From Bugulina stolonifera (lineage: Eukaryota; Bryozoa; Gymnolaemata; Cheilostomatida; Bugulidae), in assembly GCA_935421135.1 (NCBI GenBank), contig OW285188.1, forward strand, positions 9,280,733 to 9,344,732: DNA of 64,000 bases. The letters run 5' to 3'. This document shows, piece after piece, positions 47,801-60,096 of the stretch. The notes under the pieces were generated by a model that saw only the letters and a list, made by a program, of their open reading frames with translations, ran no database searches and had not been told where the DNA came from. Made by a program: the position numbers and the translations under genes. The stretch's first letter is position 1; each line of letters begins with the position of its first letter.

Positions 47801-50800
47801 TGACAGGAAGTTATCCGAACCGTCCAATCAGCTTGTACAAAAGGAAATGTCACTGAATGACAGGAAACAGAAGAAAGAAATAAGACAGCTTGAGCAGGAG
47901 CTTCCCAAGTGGCAGGTGCTGGTGGAGAGTGTCACAGGTTAGTCTTCGTTCCTTACGTTTTGTAGGAAAGTTTTGGGTGGGGTCTGCATCTAACCGTTAC
48001 CGTTGCAGATAACTCTTTTGGAACCAGATTATGCAGAGAATTATAATTCCCACTGTGACGCTGATGCCATAAAATGTAGAAACGAGGCTGTGTTAATTTG
48101 TTGTTCTCGTTTCTAGAGATTTGTGGTCAATGTTTACTATTGGTTAATGTAATACAGTGTGATGTTAGGCTCACTTTAATGTACTGGTGATCATACTAAT
48201 TAAATATTTGTTATATTGCTGACATGGAAACGTTGTGCCATGCGATGCCCTCACCATCCAATCAGAAGCCTTCTAACAATTCTCTTTCAGGTTCTGTTCA
48301 TCCAGATTTTGACAACCAAACTCTTGCAATACTCAGGGGGAGATTAGTCAGATATCTGATGAGAAGCAAAGAGGTGAGTGCTGGTGTATTCCCCTCCCTC
48401 TTATTTCACTCCTCTCATTGCTGGGCCACGGGCTAAGGTACCAATACTTCCAACATCTTCAACATGCAATAGCTAAATAGACACCACGATTTCTGGTAGT
48501 TATAATAGAATATATTTACTCAAGAAGTGTCAGCTGTCTTGACCATTGAGTGAGTTGAACTCCGTTATCTAACGACAGAGTGAATATATTAATAGATATT
48601 TATAGCATACACTATTAACTCATAGGCAGTGGAACAGTGTTTGACTGGGTGTATTTCCCCTATCCAGTGCATACTAATATACTCATACCTAAAGACTGTC
48701 TGACACTCATGGAGTGATTCAACTCAATTATATAGCCCAGCTTCCCTTTCAGTTTCTGATAATGGTAATATATGTAACCCTTATCACATTCGGGAAGCAG
48801 CATTTCACGGTGTGTTATATACAGTATATAATGTAGTGTTTAAATATATCATCATTTAATATGCAATATATATATAGACTATGTAAATGATATATACTGA
48901 CTTATCTGACATTGTCAATGCCCCATTATGTAGTAATTAATGTACATAATTACATAATTTATACCAGTCTAGTTATCAGCCTTATAACTATCTACTATTT
49001 TATTGTTGTCTGTTTTACATTCTAACGCCTAATTAACATGCTATTGCACAATCGTGGCTTACATTTTTTAGCGAAATGTATCTGTTTTCTATGCTAATTT
49101 ATTCACACAAAACTTGTCTAGAATTTAATTTCAAATCCTCCAGAGCAATTAGCCCGGGTTCCCATAGTGTTTGTTCTATTGCTTTTTGGGGCTATCTCTG
49201 CCTACCCACATTTTACTGTAAACCACCGAGGACAGAGACCGTATAGATATGGGATTACAGTTTACACTGTCAATACAAATAATAGTGTGGTGCCCGTAAA
49301 ATTTGGTTAACATTCCAAAATTCACTGGTGTTATCTTTCAAACCAAAGTCGCCGTTTGTAGTCATGCAATTCACCGCTACTGTCATTGGCACATCCTTCT
49401 CTTCCAAACTCTTAATTATTATGAATAATTATATTTTTGACAAAAAATCGCCATGTCAGCATAATTGGCAGATAATTAAAACCTAACCGATGGTATTGAT
49501 GGGCATATGGAGACAGTATGTTGTTAGCTAATCACCAATAACATATTTATGATATTATAGTATTTATAATGAGATCGTTAGTTGCCACACATTTCCTTTG
49601 TGAATATTTTAAACTAGTTAATGAATTTTCAGTTAGTAATATTACAAATATTTCCTGGCGTTGGTGTTGGATACTATCATAGCCTGTTAAAGTGCCTTCT
49701 ATGTATGGGGAGTTGGGGGTGGTGCTGGAAGCACCCCCTCTAAGCTAGTATATACAGAGTACTATGACCACGCTAGTATTTGGTGTTGTTACATGATGCC
49801 AACTATTTCTAAATAGCTGCGGAATGTGATCAGAGAAATTTGTTTGAACTTTCAGATAAGCATTGGAAGATCGACTAAAGACAACCAGGTAGATGTGGAT
49901 CTCTCGTTGGAGGGTCCAGCGTTCAAGATATCCAGGCGGCAGGGTTCCATCAAACTACGTAACAACGGAGAGTTTATTCTGAGTAATGGAGGGAAGAGAG
50001 TTATTTATGTTGATAGTAAACCAGTCCTACCTAACGCCAAACTTAAACTGCACAATAACTCTGTCATTGAGGTTAGTATAGTGCTGGGGAATATATAATT
50101 TATGTTAAATGTGTTACCAATAAATTAATAAACTGGTTAGAATTCAATTTTCTGGTAAGGATTTAGTTAGTCTGTAACCACTCTCAAACCTTCAGACACA
50201 ACCTGTAAAACCATCTATTGATGGAGAATACAGAATGTGGTGGAAAACCATTCATTGGTTTAGCAATACCGATGTGGTTTGTAGAAAAGCCACCACATTT
50301 CTGGAAGAATGGTTACTTTTAAGGCCTATCCACACTGAACGGTTTGCCATAATAATTCCATGTTAAGGATATTTTGAAGCAAACACAGAGGTGGTATACT
50401 ATCAGAGTTGTACCACATTGGGACGTGGACGATTTCTAATCGGGCATTTTTTGTCAAAAACCTGATGGGACTTCACAAACTTGTGGATTTGGGATGACAT
50501 TGATATAGTATTTAGTAGTCAGTATGTGGTAATAAAGTAGTAATGGTATTGAGGGCTATATTGTAATTATAGAATGAAAATGTGAATTTTAATTTAATAA
50601 AGGATAATCAATTTTTTTGTGCAACAAAATATTGAATTATGCCTAAGAATATGGCTGAAGTTATTTTTAAAGTCATAAAATATTTAACTTAGTAGCTAGT
50701 TATTTTATTTCTGTAATATGTAATAATATTAAAGCCCTGGCTTGTGGAAAAAAGTAAGGTACTTGTCCAATCCGATGTCACTGTGGCCACAGATGTCGTG

Positions 50801-51790
50801 ATAATCGCTTCACTGTAGCAATTTAAAAATTATATAAGCCTATCCCATTTGAGAATGGTGCTGTCAAACCGTCTGTGTTTTTGCTAGAATCAGACATCAG
50901 TCCAGTGTGGATAGATCTTTGGAATATCATCTTTTAATTTTTTTTCTTCCAATTCTAGTAAAATAGTATACACAAACATACTACTTGGTAACATAATAAT
51001 ATTTATCGTTGGAATGCAGTATTTAATTTACATTGTTTACTGAAACAGCGAATCATAATCACTGACTGCACGGATTATGTAAATCATATTCTAATCTAGT
51101 GTCCAATGTTAGTCATACACCATTGTTTTAGTCAGTGCTTATTACTTGGCTCTTCTTAGTGGACTTTTTGGTTTTTGTTTCAACTTGAGATTCTAATGTA
51201 GGAAAAAAATTATTCTATAGCTATGCTTTTCTGTTTGGTAAACTGCTCACATCTCAAACCTGAAGTGGTCGAACAGTGCAGAACAAACTATTTGCATAAC
51301 AATTGAAAGGAATTATTTTAAATTTGAATTTAATACATTTGTAAATATTTAATACTAGGCTTTCTCCAGTATATTTAGAGAGTATTACTATCTCTGTTAT
51401 TATATCACAATTAATAACACCAATTAAAATTTAACAGGGGTTTATTTTTAGTCTTGCGTTAATTAATAAATTATGAAAAGACCAACTGCTACTTTGGTAT
51501 CTGGGTCCTATATAGTAATATCTATTAAAGTAATTAATGTCTAAATTTTACTTTGATAATTATACATGTAAAATAGTGATGTTATGGTGGGTCATCCTAT
51601 ATGTCAGGCTGTCCATACACCCTCCTAGAAATGATATAATTAATTAAACGGGAAAGCAGAGGAACTGATACACAATTTCCTGTCTGTATTACAGATGAGT
51701 TGTCTCAGATTCATCTTCCTTATCAACCAGAACTTGATACACAACATTAAGTCAGAAGTACAGAAGAGTACGGCTGTATTACCTTCATAG
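41839..51790 (+). CDS. MCRS1: microspherule protein 1 (MCRS1), eleven coding exons
   Basis: Exons: 41839-41983, 42088-42242, 42564-42731, 43228-43368, 43908-44017, 44351-44459, 47133-47270, 47739-47937, 48291-48373, 49856-50071, 51695-51790. All are GT-AG with closing phases (1560 nt, 519 residues plus stop). MCRS1 is a nuclear/nucleolar subunit of the INO80 and NSL chromatin complexes and has reported mitotic spindle roles. Visible blocks: basic KRRKFDDELVESSL (about 61-74), Ser/Thr-rich linker, LGRWKPQDDLLLIEAVQQ and VGVKFSCNFKLREIEDRWY (MCRS_N region), IQSKALFSK, LNFSDAEDL, REXRQLEQEL-like coiled coil (KEIRQLEQELPKWQVLV), and an FHA domain (about 417-510; IGRSTKDNQVDVDLSLEG, SRRQGSIKLRNNG, LRFIFLINQNLI). 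The start at MSEQDAAS has A at -3; an in-frame ATG at 41716 would add 41 unlike residues. The 2.7-kb intron 44460-47132 holds no visible gene. Confidence 0.95.
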
Positions 51791-51870
51791 CCCGAGTTTC
51801 CAGACTAGTATGGCTGTATTACCTTCATAGCCCAAGTTTCCAGACTAGTATAGCTGTATTACCTACAGTC
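51771..51870. repeat. 40-bp tandem repeat spanning the MCRS1 stop codon
   Basis: GGCTGTATTACCTTCATAGC recurs at 51772 and 51812, and diverged as AGCTGTATTACCTACAG at 51852: an exact 40-bp period. The first copy encodes the terminal residues TAVLPS and the TAG stop (51788-51790). The second copy repeats the same stop in a different frame context in the 3' UTR. Confidence 0.9.
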
Positions 51871-52135
51871 TGGTTACAGCTGTGCTGCGACAGCCTCCTT
51901 TGCCAGACTACATCAAGTGTGCAGCTGTATTACACGCATAGACTGACCATATTCACTCTGATGTATAATATCTTATAGTGTCTGGTGACAATTGATGTAC
52001 CACTTTTTTCACTCAAAGAGTGGTAATAGTTTACTGATAAGATGGTTAAAAATGTCATAGCTGTATTTACAATTTATAATTAGTCGTTTTCTTGTACATG
52101 ACTGTAAATATCCAAATGATGCCATTTATTTTCTT

Positions 52136-52141
52136 AATAAA
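52136..52141 (+). terminator. probable polyadenylation signal of MCRS1
   Basis: AATAAA about 345 nt downstream of the MCRS1 stop codon, in the right orientation. Confidence 0.45.
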
Positions 52142-53847
52142 AATCAACAACATTGAATTGTAACAAACTTATTGTATATCCTCAAGTGTTATGTACATCT
52201 ACACAAGTGGTGTGCTTCTGTTATGCAGAGGTAATTAGTATTATCACATCCCCACAGCTTGTGGTTGTATCCCTTGGTTCAAGGACAAGTGGTATGATTG
52301 TTTGTGGTGTTTGACATCTCTAGATGCATCAGGCTAGCCTGGCAGATACAAATTGCTCGCTTGCCAAAATGAAAGTTGTCCAAATGTAGATTTTGCTATT
52401 TCTTTCATTCTAGCACCAAATAAATGCATTTTTGTTTTAATTTTTATTTTAAAATTTTATATAAGAAAAAAGGCCAAACTCTAAAATGCATTTGTGTATT
52501 AACAAACTTGTCTATACTGTAAAGAGAAGCATGTCTTTGTTTCTTCACAAGAAAAATGAAATGTGCATTGTAATGTATGGTATTATCTGCTATTCGTTTA
52601 CTCTTATTAATTTATCCACATGTCAAAAACTAAAGATTGCACAATAAGATAATTCAAGGAGAGCTGATTAGTATCTCCCTTGCACCAATATAATCTGTAT
52701 AATTCTGCACTAACCAGAACCCACAAACGCCTATTACTCCAATTTAGAAGAAAACTAAGCCATTTTTAGGATTTTTTAGAAAAAAATAAGTTGTTATGTA
52801 AGATGTATGTCTAAGCGTAGACAAACATATTAATCACCCAGACCAGGGGTGTGAAGGTTTGGAGAGAGAAACAACCACTGAAGGCCATAATCTGGATGAG
52901 GTAGTGTAGAACAGGTGTGATAAACACTTTTGCCTAACCGCAGTCTCTGAAAAAATAGTTTGTTGGATTATTACATTTCAGTGCAGTATTTAATTGTTAA
53001 TCCAAAGACAGAAATAATAATTTTCATTCCAAAAGTAATGGGAGTTGGCCTAACTTAAAACAGGAACTTTCAATTTTCTAACTAAGAAAATTTTTAAAAG
53101 TGCAGTCTACAATTAATACAGCACAATATACAATAATTGTTACATAATGTTTTTACTAAAACATTGTCTTACTAACATACTATGCCTTATATGGTATTCA
53201 TACCACTATCTCTATATAAAAGTGCATACATGTATGTCCTATAATTATAGAACAGATTATTTGTGTGATTCCTATTATAATCCTTGTCAGAATTAATTTT
53301 TTCATCTTTTAATAGCTTTCTTAATTTATTAGTAATTGATTAGTCTATACCAAGCTAGTATATGCTATGCTATTGTATATCATATGCCATTATCTGCAGT
53401 GTATGTGGAATAATTTATTTAATGACACTAGTTCAGAGGAAGATAGGTCTAAAAGCAAAGTACAGATTCTTAATAAATTACTGCTTACTTACAACTTGAA
53501 TATACGCTACTGGATAATGTTGATAGCGCAATGCAGGTCTAAATTCAGTTAGTTGCATTTACATACTATTGTAACATACATTTGTATAAGGCCTAATATA
53601 ACATAATACATCCGTCTTGTATAATATTTTTAATTGAACTTTTCAAATGGAGTATAAAATGTACAATGCAATATCTGAATTGCAATATATTGTGGTATGT
53701 AATACAGTCTAGTACATGTAATTCAACAATTTAGGAATACATGTAGATTTAGCTACAGTATAGCCTACTGTTGAATATATTATTAAATATGTACATTCAA
53801 CAGTATACTATATATCATATAATTATATAGTAATAAAGAGGACAAGG

Positions 53848-53892
53848 TCTGTAACTCTGTGTGAATAACAATTATTCACACAGAGTTACGGA
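53848..53892. other. near-perfect hairpin
   Basis: GTAACTCTGTGTGAATAA (53851-53868) and TTATTCACACAGAGTTAC (53872-53889) are perfect 18-bp arms around a 3-nt loop. Three further pairs (one G-T) extend the stem. No run of T or coding context indicates a terminator; origin unknown. Confidence 0.85.
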
Positions 53893-55197
53893 GTTCAGAA
53901 TAACTGCATTAGTTTCAGTTGCAGGTGTTTCATCCATTTAGATTTTGTGATTAGGTACCCCATACATGTTATGAAGACTTGACAGCAAACAGTCATAATA
54001 TTTTCTATATGACTTGTGTGTCTATTGCTGAAGAAAACAGAAGTTGTAATTTCACTATTCTGTGTGGCTGCAAGTGGTAGCTCAGGCTAATTAATTAGGG
54101 ACATGTTTAGGTATCATAATTATATGCGCTAGTGGTAAAGAAGCGGTTGAGCTGTGGCGTGTAACAAATAATAATTAATTTTTGTAAGCTATTGCATAAT
54201 TCATTAGCTTCTATTTTCCCCATTGAGCAGATGTAAACCCATATTTACCAGTCTCCGGACCACCACCCAACCAGAACTCTGGCTTCTCTGCCAACCTGTT
54301 GTCTTACTACAAGAATTTCACCACTCCTATGTCCCCCTCTCCCATTCTGATTGGCTGAAGTTTGGACAACCAATGTGGAATAATTTGAATTATTTGAAGT
54401 AGTATGATAATTTACTGGCACTGGTGTCAATGAAACCAGTCGACTGTATATAACAGGTGCTTGTTACCATCACATGTTCATATGAGGTGTAACCATCTGA
54501 AGTTGTGTAGAGATAATTATATTCTTCGTACCTACACAATGGTTAGACATTAATTTATTTATTAAAACACACGACCACTTTCTACACACTTAGCCTATGA
54601 GAGGATTCAAGATCGTAACACATAGAGGTAGGATTTTGTTTTACAATTTACAAACTGTCACATTGTGTTAATTTATGCAAAACATTGATTAGGTTTCTCA
54701 AAAACTTTGCTGAATTATTTACCATAACACATTGATCACCAAGGCATGGGTTATGGTGGACGTGTTTCTTGAATATATATTATTATATCTACATGTATTT
54801 TGCTGGAAAGTAAGTAAAATTTGGGAAATAATTTACATATTTTATCATTTAGTATTTTGATGAAAATTGACATTCGACGACAGGTTCGAGCAAACCCATG
54901 CCATCATTGCACCATCACTAACTTATATATGTTAGCCTAAATCCGGCGTTAGAAAAAAGTTGGTAGAATATTTTTATGAACATGTCATAATATTTATGCG
55001 CTTTGATTGGTGTTTGTGGGTTTTGCTTTAATTTTAGATCCCTGGTATACTTGGTTAAAATTACAATAATGAATAATTCCAAGTCTTCGGTCAAACTACC
55101 AAGTTCTGTTTTTTTATTTTGATCGAAAACATTCTGTTACCAATACTCTGACATTAATTTAACTACTTTTGTCTCCTGCAGGCTAAATAGAACTAAG

Positions 55198-56484
55198 ATG
55201 GAAGGCGCCGCCATGTTTAACGATACAGACTCGTTTTACCTGGGGAACAATAACATGACCTCTACACCTTTTGATCAGTTTGTTCCAGTAGTCAGTGAGT
55301 GTACGAAGAAAGACACCGAGACATTCTGCAGTTTCTTCACAGAGGCACTTGTGGCTCATCAAAAATCTAACCGTATCGACTTTAATAACATTGACGAGTC
55401 CGGATGGATATGGGTTAGCTTTGCCGTATACATACCGCTCTGCGTATTTGGAATCATTGGAAACATTCTGACAATTATTATGTTTTCTAAGTACATTAAA
55501 AAGACGACAACATCAGTGTTCATAATCGCTTTAGCCGTAGTTGACTTGTTAGTGTGCGGCATATCGATGCCAATATGGATGTTTACGACACTCAATGAGT
55601 TTCATGGATCAGAATTCTTGTGCAAAGCTGAAAAACTTGTGTATTTTATTGCAATACCAATGTCAGCTGGTATTCTACTCATCATTGCTGTCGACAGATT
55701 CATCCTAATATTCTGCTCTAAGACGAACATTGTAACAAGATTCCGGGCTAAGATAATAATATTTATTCTCGGTCTAGCCTGCCTGGCAATAGCCATTCCT
55801 CAGACCCTCTCCTTCACTACTTTGTATAAGATGGACGATGAACTGGTGGCCTCCATATGCCAGGGCAGTATCACCTGTAATACCTTAAAATGCCGCGCAA
55901 CGACAGATTATTTGTCTAAGGAAGCTTGGTACTACATGTGGCAGAGTCTCATCATCTCATTCCTTGTGATGGCTGTGGCCTTCACCACCATATATTGCCT
56001 CATATTTGCAAAGGTTTACAAATTGCATCTAAAGATGGTAAAATGGAAAAATCCATCACAGGAAAAGAAAGTAGCGAGCACTGAGGTTCACGCAGACCAC
56101 GCGACGTTCTCCAGTGTCGAAAGTTCATTTGATAGCAAATCTGTAGCTAACCGTGACTCCACACTAGTCATCAAAACTAGACCCAAGAAGAGAAATCTTC
56201 CCCACCTACACACCGCCCGAATTTTATTTCTGGTAACATTCTTTTTTATATTAGCTTATGCTCCTTTAGTTTTTATAATGTTCCTGGGAAGTTGTGAAGA
56301 TAAAGGTAAAGACACTCCAGAAAATACTTGTGGTAAAAATGATTATCGTACATTTCTTTGGCACTTCTACTTTTTGCATCATGTCGTGAACCCGATAATT
56401 TATTCGTTTTTGAACCCTCGTTTTAGAACCGCACTCCGTAAGTGTGTTAAATCTAAGTTCTGTTGCAATTCCTCCACTAGTTGA
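55198..56484 (+). CDS. class A (rhodopsin-type) G-protein-coupled receptor, single coding exon
   Basis: 428 residues, uninterrupted, with seven hydrophobic helices: about 71-96, 106-129, 142-169, 184-204, 248-275, 338-363 and 384-405. Rhodopsin-class landmarks: GN (88-89) in TM1; LAVVD (D116) in TM2; C142 at the top of TM3, able to pair with a Cys in ECL2 (SICQGSITC); DRF (166-168) where DRY is usual; and NPIIY (398-402) in TM7, followed by FLNPRFR as helix 8. TM6 has AYAP (353-356) instead of CWxP, TM4 lacks its usual Trp, and TM5 lacks its Pro. Sequons N8 and N19 lie in the extracellular N-terminus; CC at 422-423 could be palmitoylated. A CTCCTGCAG acceptor ending at 55181 suggests a 5' UTR exon upstream. 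Peptide or amine ligand cannot be decided. Confidence 0.93.
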   Translation: MEGAAMFNDTDSFYLGNNNMTSTPFDQFVPVVSECTKKDTETFCSFFTEALVAHQKSNRIDFNNIDESGWIWVSFAVYIPLCVFGIIGNILTIIMFSKYIKKTTTSVFIIALAVVDLLVCGISMPIWMFTTLNEFHGSEFLCKAEKLVYFIAIPMSAGILLIIAVDRFILIFCSKTNIVTRFRAKIIIFILGLACLAIAIPQTLSFTTLYKMDDELVASICQGSITCNTLKCRATTDYLSKEAWYYMWQSLIISFLVMAVAFTTIYCLIFAKVYKLHLKMVKWKNPSQEKKVASTEVHADHATFSSVESSFDSKSVANRDSTLVIKTRPKKRNLPHLHTARILFLVTFFFILAYAPLVFIMFLGSCEDKGKDTPENTCGKNDYRTFLWHFYFLHHVVNPIIYSFLNPRFRTALRKCVKSKFCCNSSTS

Positions 56485-56489
56485 CATGC

Positions 56490-57100
56490 AGAGGGTACTA
56501 GAGAGAACAGCAGCAGCAAAACTAAATCAACTTCAGTGCATATTACCAGCACAAATTTATAGACTAAATGTTGTATTCTACTTGTGTATGTACATTAGGT
56601 GTTACATGTCTCACCCTCTCTGTTCTGTGTTCTTTGTAGTACCCGATAACCAGTTTTTTAAAAAACAATTTTACCAATTGTGGCATGTAGTTGTCTCTTA
56701 GTTTTTGGTGGTAGTGATATGTATATACTTTCATGGTTTCATCTATTTACATACATATAGCACAGTTTTTGGAGGAGTTACAAGCTTCCAGATTTATTTC
56801 CATTCTTCAATTGAAATCATTTTTTTATTATTTGGGTAAAAAATGCTATCAATTTACTATGCATTGCGTTGTATAATTTTGGCCTTTGTAGAATGTTTGT
56901 CCTTATCTATTTATTGCATTGTTCATTTGCTGTGTATATATACCTGTTTATGTGTTATCACAATTCCAACGTTTTATATAATATTATATATTATATAAAT
57001 AATATATTGCATAGTACATTTTTATTACATATTACACGTTAGACAATGCTATAAATGGTAACATAAAGATGTACAGTATTAACAAGTTTTTTCTTCCAAA
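56490..57100. other. 3' flank of the GPCR gene, no further gene seen
   Basis: A+T-rich sequence with a TATAA-rich run near 56975-57010. No clear polyadenylation signal could be assigned to the receptor. Confidence 0.4.
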
Positions 57101-57101
57101 G

Positions 57102-57268
57102 AATTTTTTCCTGAGCAACCAGGGACTTCAGTGTGTGAAAATATTCTATTTCTGGCTCGAATTTGTACCTGAGGCTCAAATACACAATTATAGAGCCTAG
57201 GATTCAACCCCCAGTCAGGAGTAGAATATTTTCACACATACAAGTCCCTGGCTGCTCAGGAAAAAATT
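57102..57268. mobile_element. inverted-repeat foldback element
   Basis: The left arm (57102-57148) has TCCTGAGCAACCAGGGACTT and TGTGTGAAAATATTCTA. The right arm (57222-57268) has their inverse: TAGAATATTTTCACACATA, then AAGTCCCTGGCTGCTCAGGA. Arms of about 45 bp surround a 73-bp loop. An extra partial right-arm copy (AAGTCCCTGGTTGCTCA) follows at 57271. Confidence 0.85.
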
Positions 57269-57734
57269 CAAGTAAGTCCCTGGTTGCTCAAAAATATATT
57301 CCTTGCAAGGAAAATATCACATGAAATTATGGCAAAAATATTTATGCACTGCAGTAATACAATTATATTTCCATCAACCTGTCAGGGACTACACACAATG
57401 TTGCTGTTGAAAAGAAAAGGGGGTTGTGTAGAATGATGACTGAAACTCACGTATGCTTCAGTTGTAATTGTCATCATGTTGCATTTTGCAATCTACTGAG
57501 AGTTATCTTCTTATGTTGCAAATATAACGTAGAGAAGACAACTCTATAGTAACAACAAAACTGCTAGAAATGCATGGAAGAAACTCATAATGCAATAATA
57601 ATCTTATAACACATGCAGTAATATTTAGAATGTGATTCTATGTCTATTTCTGCATCTCTGCTATGTTACTGTTGTATGTAAAAAATATTGATTATAATTC
57701 ATAGTTGTCTTCTCCTACTGCTACATGCTGCTCT

Positions 57735-57890
57735 GAAAGAATTATTACTACTACCCCTGCTACTGCTACTGTTACTGCTACTGCTACTGCTACTACTGTT
57801 AGTGCTACTGCTACTGCTACTGCTGCTACTGTTACTGTTACTGTTACTGCTACTGCTACTGCTACTGTTACTGCTACTGCTACTACAGAA
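57735..57890. repeat. TACTGC/TACTGT microsatellite
   Basis: About 25 tandem units of CTACTG and CTGTTA type. Open frames through it (poly-Leu or Thr-Ala) are low-complexity by-products with no coding support. Confidence 0.92.
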
Positions 57891-57899
57891 ACAAGTAGA

Positions 57900-60088
57900 A
57901 TGAAATTAATGGTGAGAAGACAACTTTACATTATTTATATAGTCAATTACTGGATTACATGTACACAGTACACATTAGTGTCCATGAGAGATTTTTTACT
58001 TACATTGTGAAATGTCTTTAATATTTCAAAGAAGAGGAGTAATTTTATTTTCCAGATTCAACCTTTGGTTTTGGTACTCAAGCAATGTAATGTAGGTTTA
58101 GATTTTTGCCCGGTTTTTAGCTGCAATTCCTACACTGCACCACAGCCTTCATTTTCATGCTGCGTTCATATTGTGTATGTAATCATGTTGCTGCTAGTCA
58201 TATTATGAGGACAATATCAATAAATACACAGAGTGATCTATAAAATAGTGTGGTATATCAATAATTTGAAATTTCAACAGACATGGATATAGACCTGGAT
58301 ATGGATATAGACTTGCGGTGTCTTGTATTAACTCGCCACACCTCAAGAACTATAACAATGTATTACCGTTTAATAATAACATTTCTCATCTCTGTTATTA
58401 TGAAAAAGATGCATCCATGGTCTCGGTCAACAGATATTAGAATAGTAAACTACTGAACATGTTAATGAAACAAACATATGCAGTAGCCAGTGACCCCCCA
58501 AAGTGGGAATTCTTGTTGTTATTGCTAACCAGTGGAACTCCCCAAGACACGGTGTTATCTCAGTCATGTGAATGGTAGCATACATACAATCACACACAAG
58601 CCTATAATATATTATCATGGGTGACAGCAGTGATACATGCATTATACTATAGAAATTAGGAAACACTGTTACAATGTAATTATATACATGATGTACATGA
58701 GATGAATTCACTGCTACATGAGAATATAGTTGGTAATAACAATCTACTCAGGTCAACAAGTAGTAAAATAGACAAGATGGCTCCCTAGGGCTTCACAGCT
58801 GGCAGGATGCTATGTTACATGTTGGTGTTTATGACAGTACACAGTACACAGTACTGTATATATTGTAAGAATATTATGATACTTTATGAATGATGTAATA
58901 CTGCATACTAAATAATTGTATTAATTGAGTATGTGCAACTCAATGTGATGTAGGACTGCATTCCGCATGTGTATAAACATACAAAACAATTGTGCACAAA
59001 CACTACGCTAATAACAGTTTCATAATTCAGTTTACAATATCCTCAAAACATATTATTTTAGTTTCCTGATACAATCATGGCAGCATCAGTACCAACTGAT
59101 ATAATTATTTTATATAGTATAATGTACATCTAATTTCATACTGTAGACCTGAGTAAATTGGTCAGTTCAAAAGTCCCTAGTTTTTTACTTAATTGTAGTA
59201 GAATCATTATTCATTGTTTTACAATTAGCAGAAGATCGTAGACATGAGAGCCATAAAAGTACAACATGTACAAGATAAGAGTAGTTCTGTTCAATTGAAC
59301 TGTAAAATGGGAGTTGTTCCCACTTATTACATTATTATAATTAGTGACTAGTGAAGTATCCTAACTCTGCATGAGAAATTGAAACTGACTAACTCTTACT
59401 TGAATAGGGGCTTCCACTTCCTGTTAAAATAAAAGGAATGACTACATGTAGTTGACAGTGATGGCATGTGGTTGACAGTGGCCTGCATGCAGTATGACTG
59501 GGTGACTCTAAATCAAAATTAACTATTACATTATTCTGATCTAGCTACAGTATGTTACATTGTACATTTGTACATTGTAAGCTGACTTTCAGCTTTCTGG
59601 TCTCACAGTCTCAGCCACCTTTGGTCATCGTGAGCCAGCATGGGTCATCTTGAATCAGCATGGTCAGCAAACTCACGAACAAAACATCCAATACTTGAAC
59701 ACGTAGGCACATGTGTCAGACAGACTGCTCCCTTAGGAAATAAGCTACTCAAGTTATAAAGTACTTACTGTGAATTGAACAGATATCTGTATGAAAATGT
59801 ATCAACGAATCTTTCTACCTTCACACTGGTTATATGTGTCTACTTGTCTATATTAATTTGCTGACGAATAATGGCATGCTGAGATATGCCCACACAAGCA
59901 ATGCGCACCCAGACATCCTTGTCTCAATAAGGCTATAGGCTGTTAACTGTTTCTGTGTAAAAATTTAGTAAATGCAGTCTGGACTATTGGTGAGACACAA
60001 CAAGCTACTCCCACTCCACTCTACCTTATAATACGGATTTTGTACACACCAGTGTGGAAAACTTTGATTAGGGTATGGGATGCAATGG
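57900..60088. other. non-coding stretch, nothing firm seen
   Basis: No supported gene. Open frames near 58280-58460 exist in two phases around a GATATAGACCTGGATATGGA repeat and are not persuasive. Confidence 0.35.
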
Positions 60089-60096
60089 GGTACCTT

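Noticed and set aside
54245..54430. Minus-strand frame rich in Ser/Asn/Gln
   Set aside because: It has no ATG (starts at TTG), no splice support, and overlaps plus-strand frames that are equally open.
57688..58010. Open frames of poly-Leu and Thr-Ala repeats
   Set aside because: They are three readings of the TACTGC/TACTGT microsatellite, with no coding context.
58280..58460. Small exon with a GATATAGACCTGGATATGGA repeat
   Set aside because: Two frames are open to similar lengths, and neither has a clear donor or recognisable protein.
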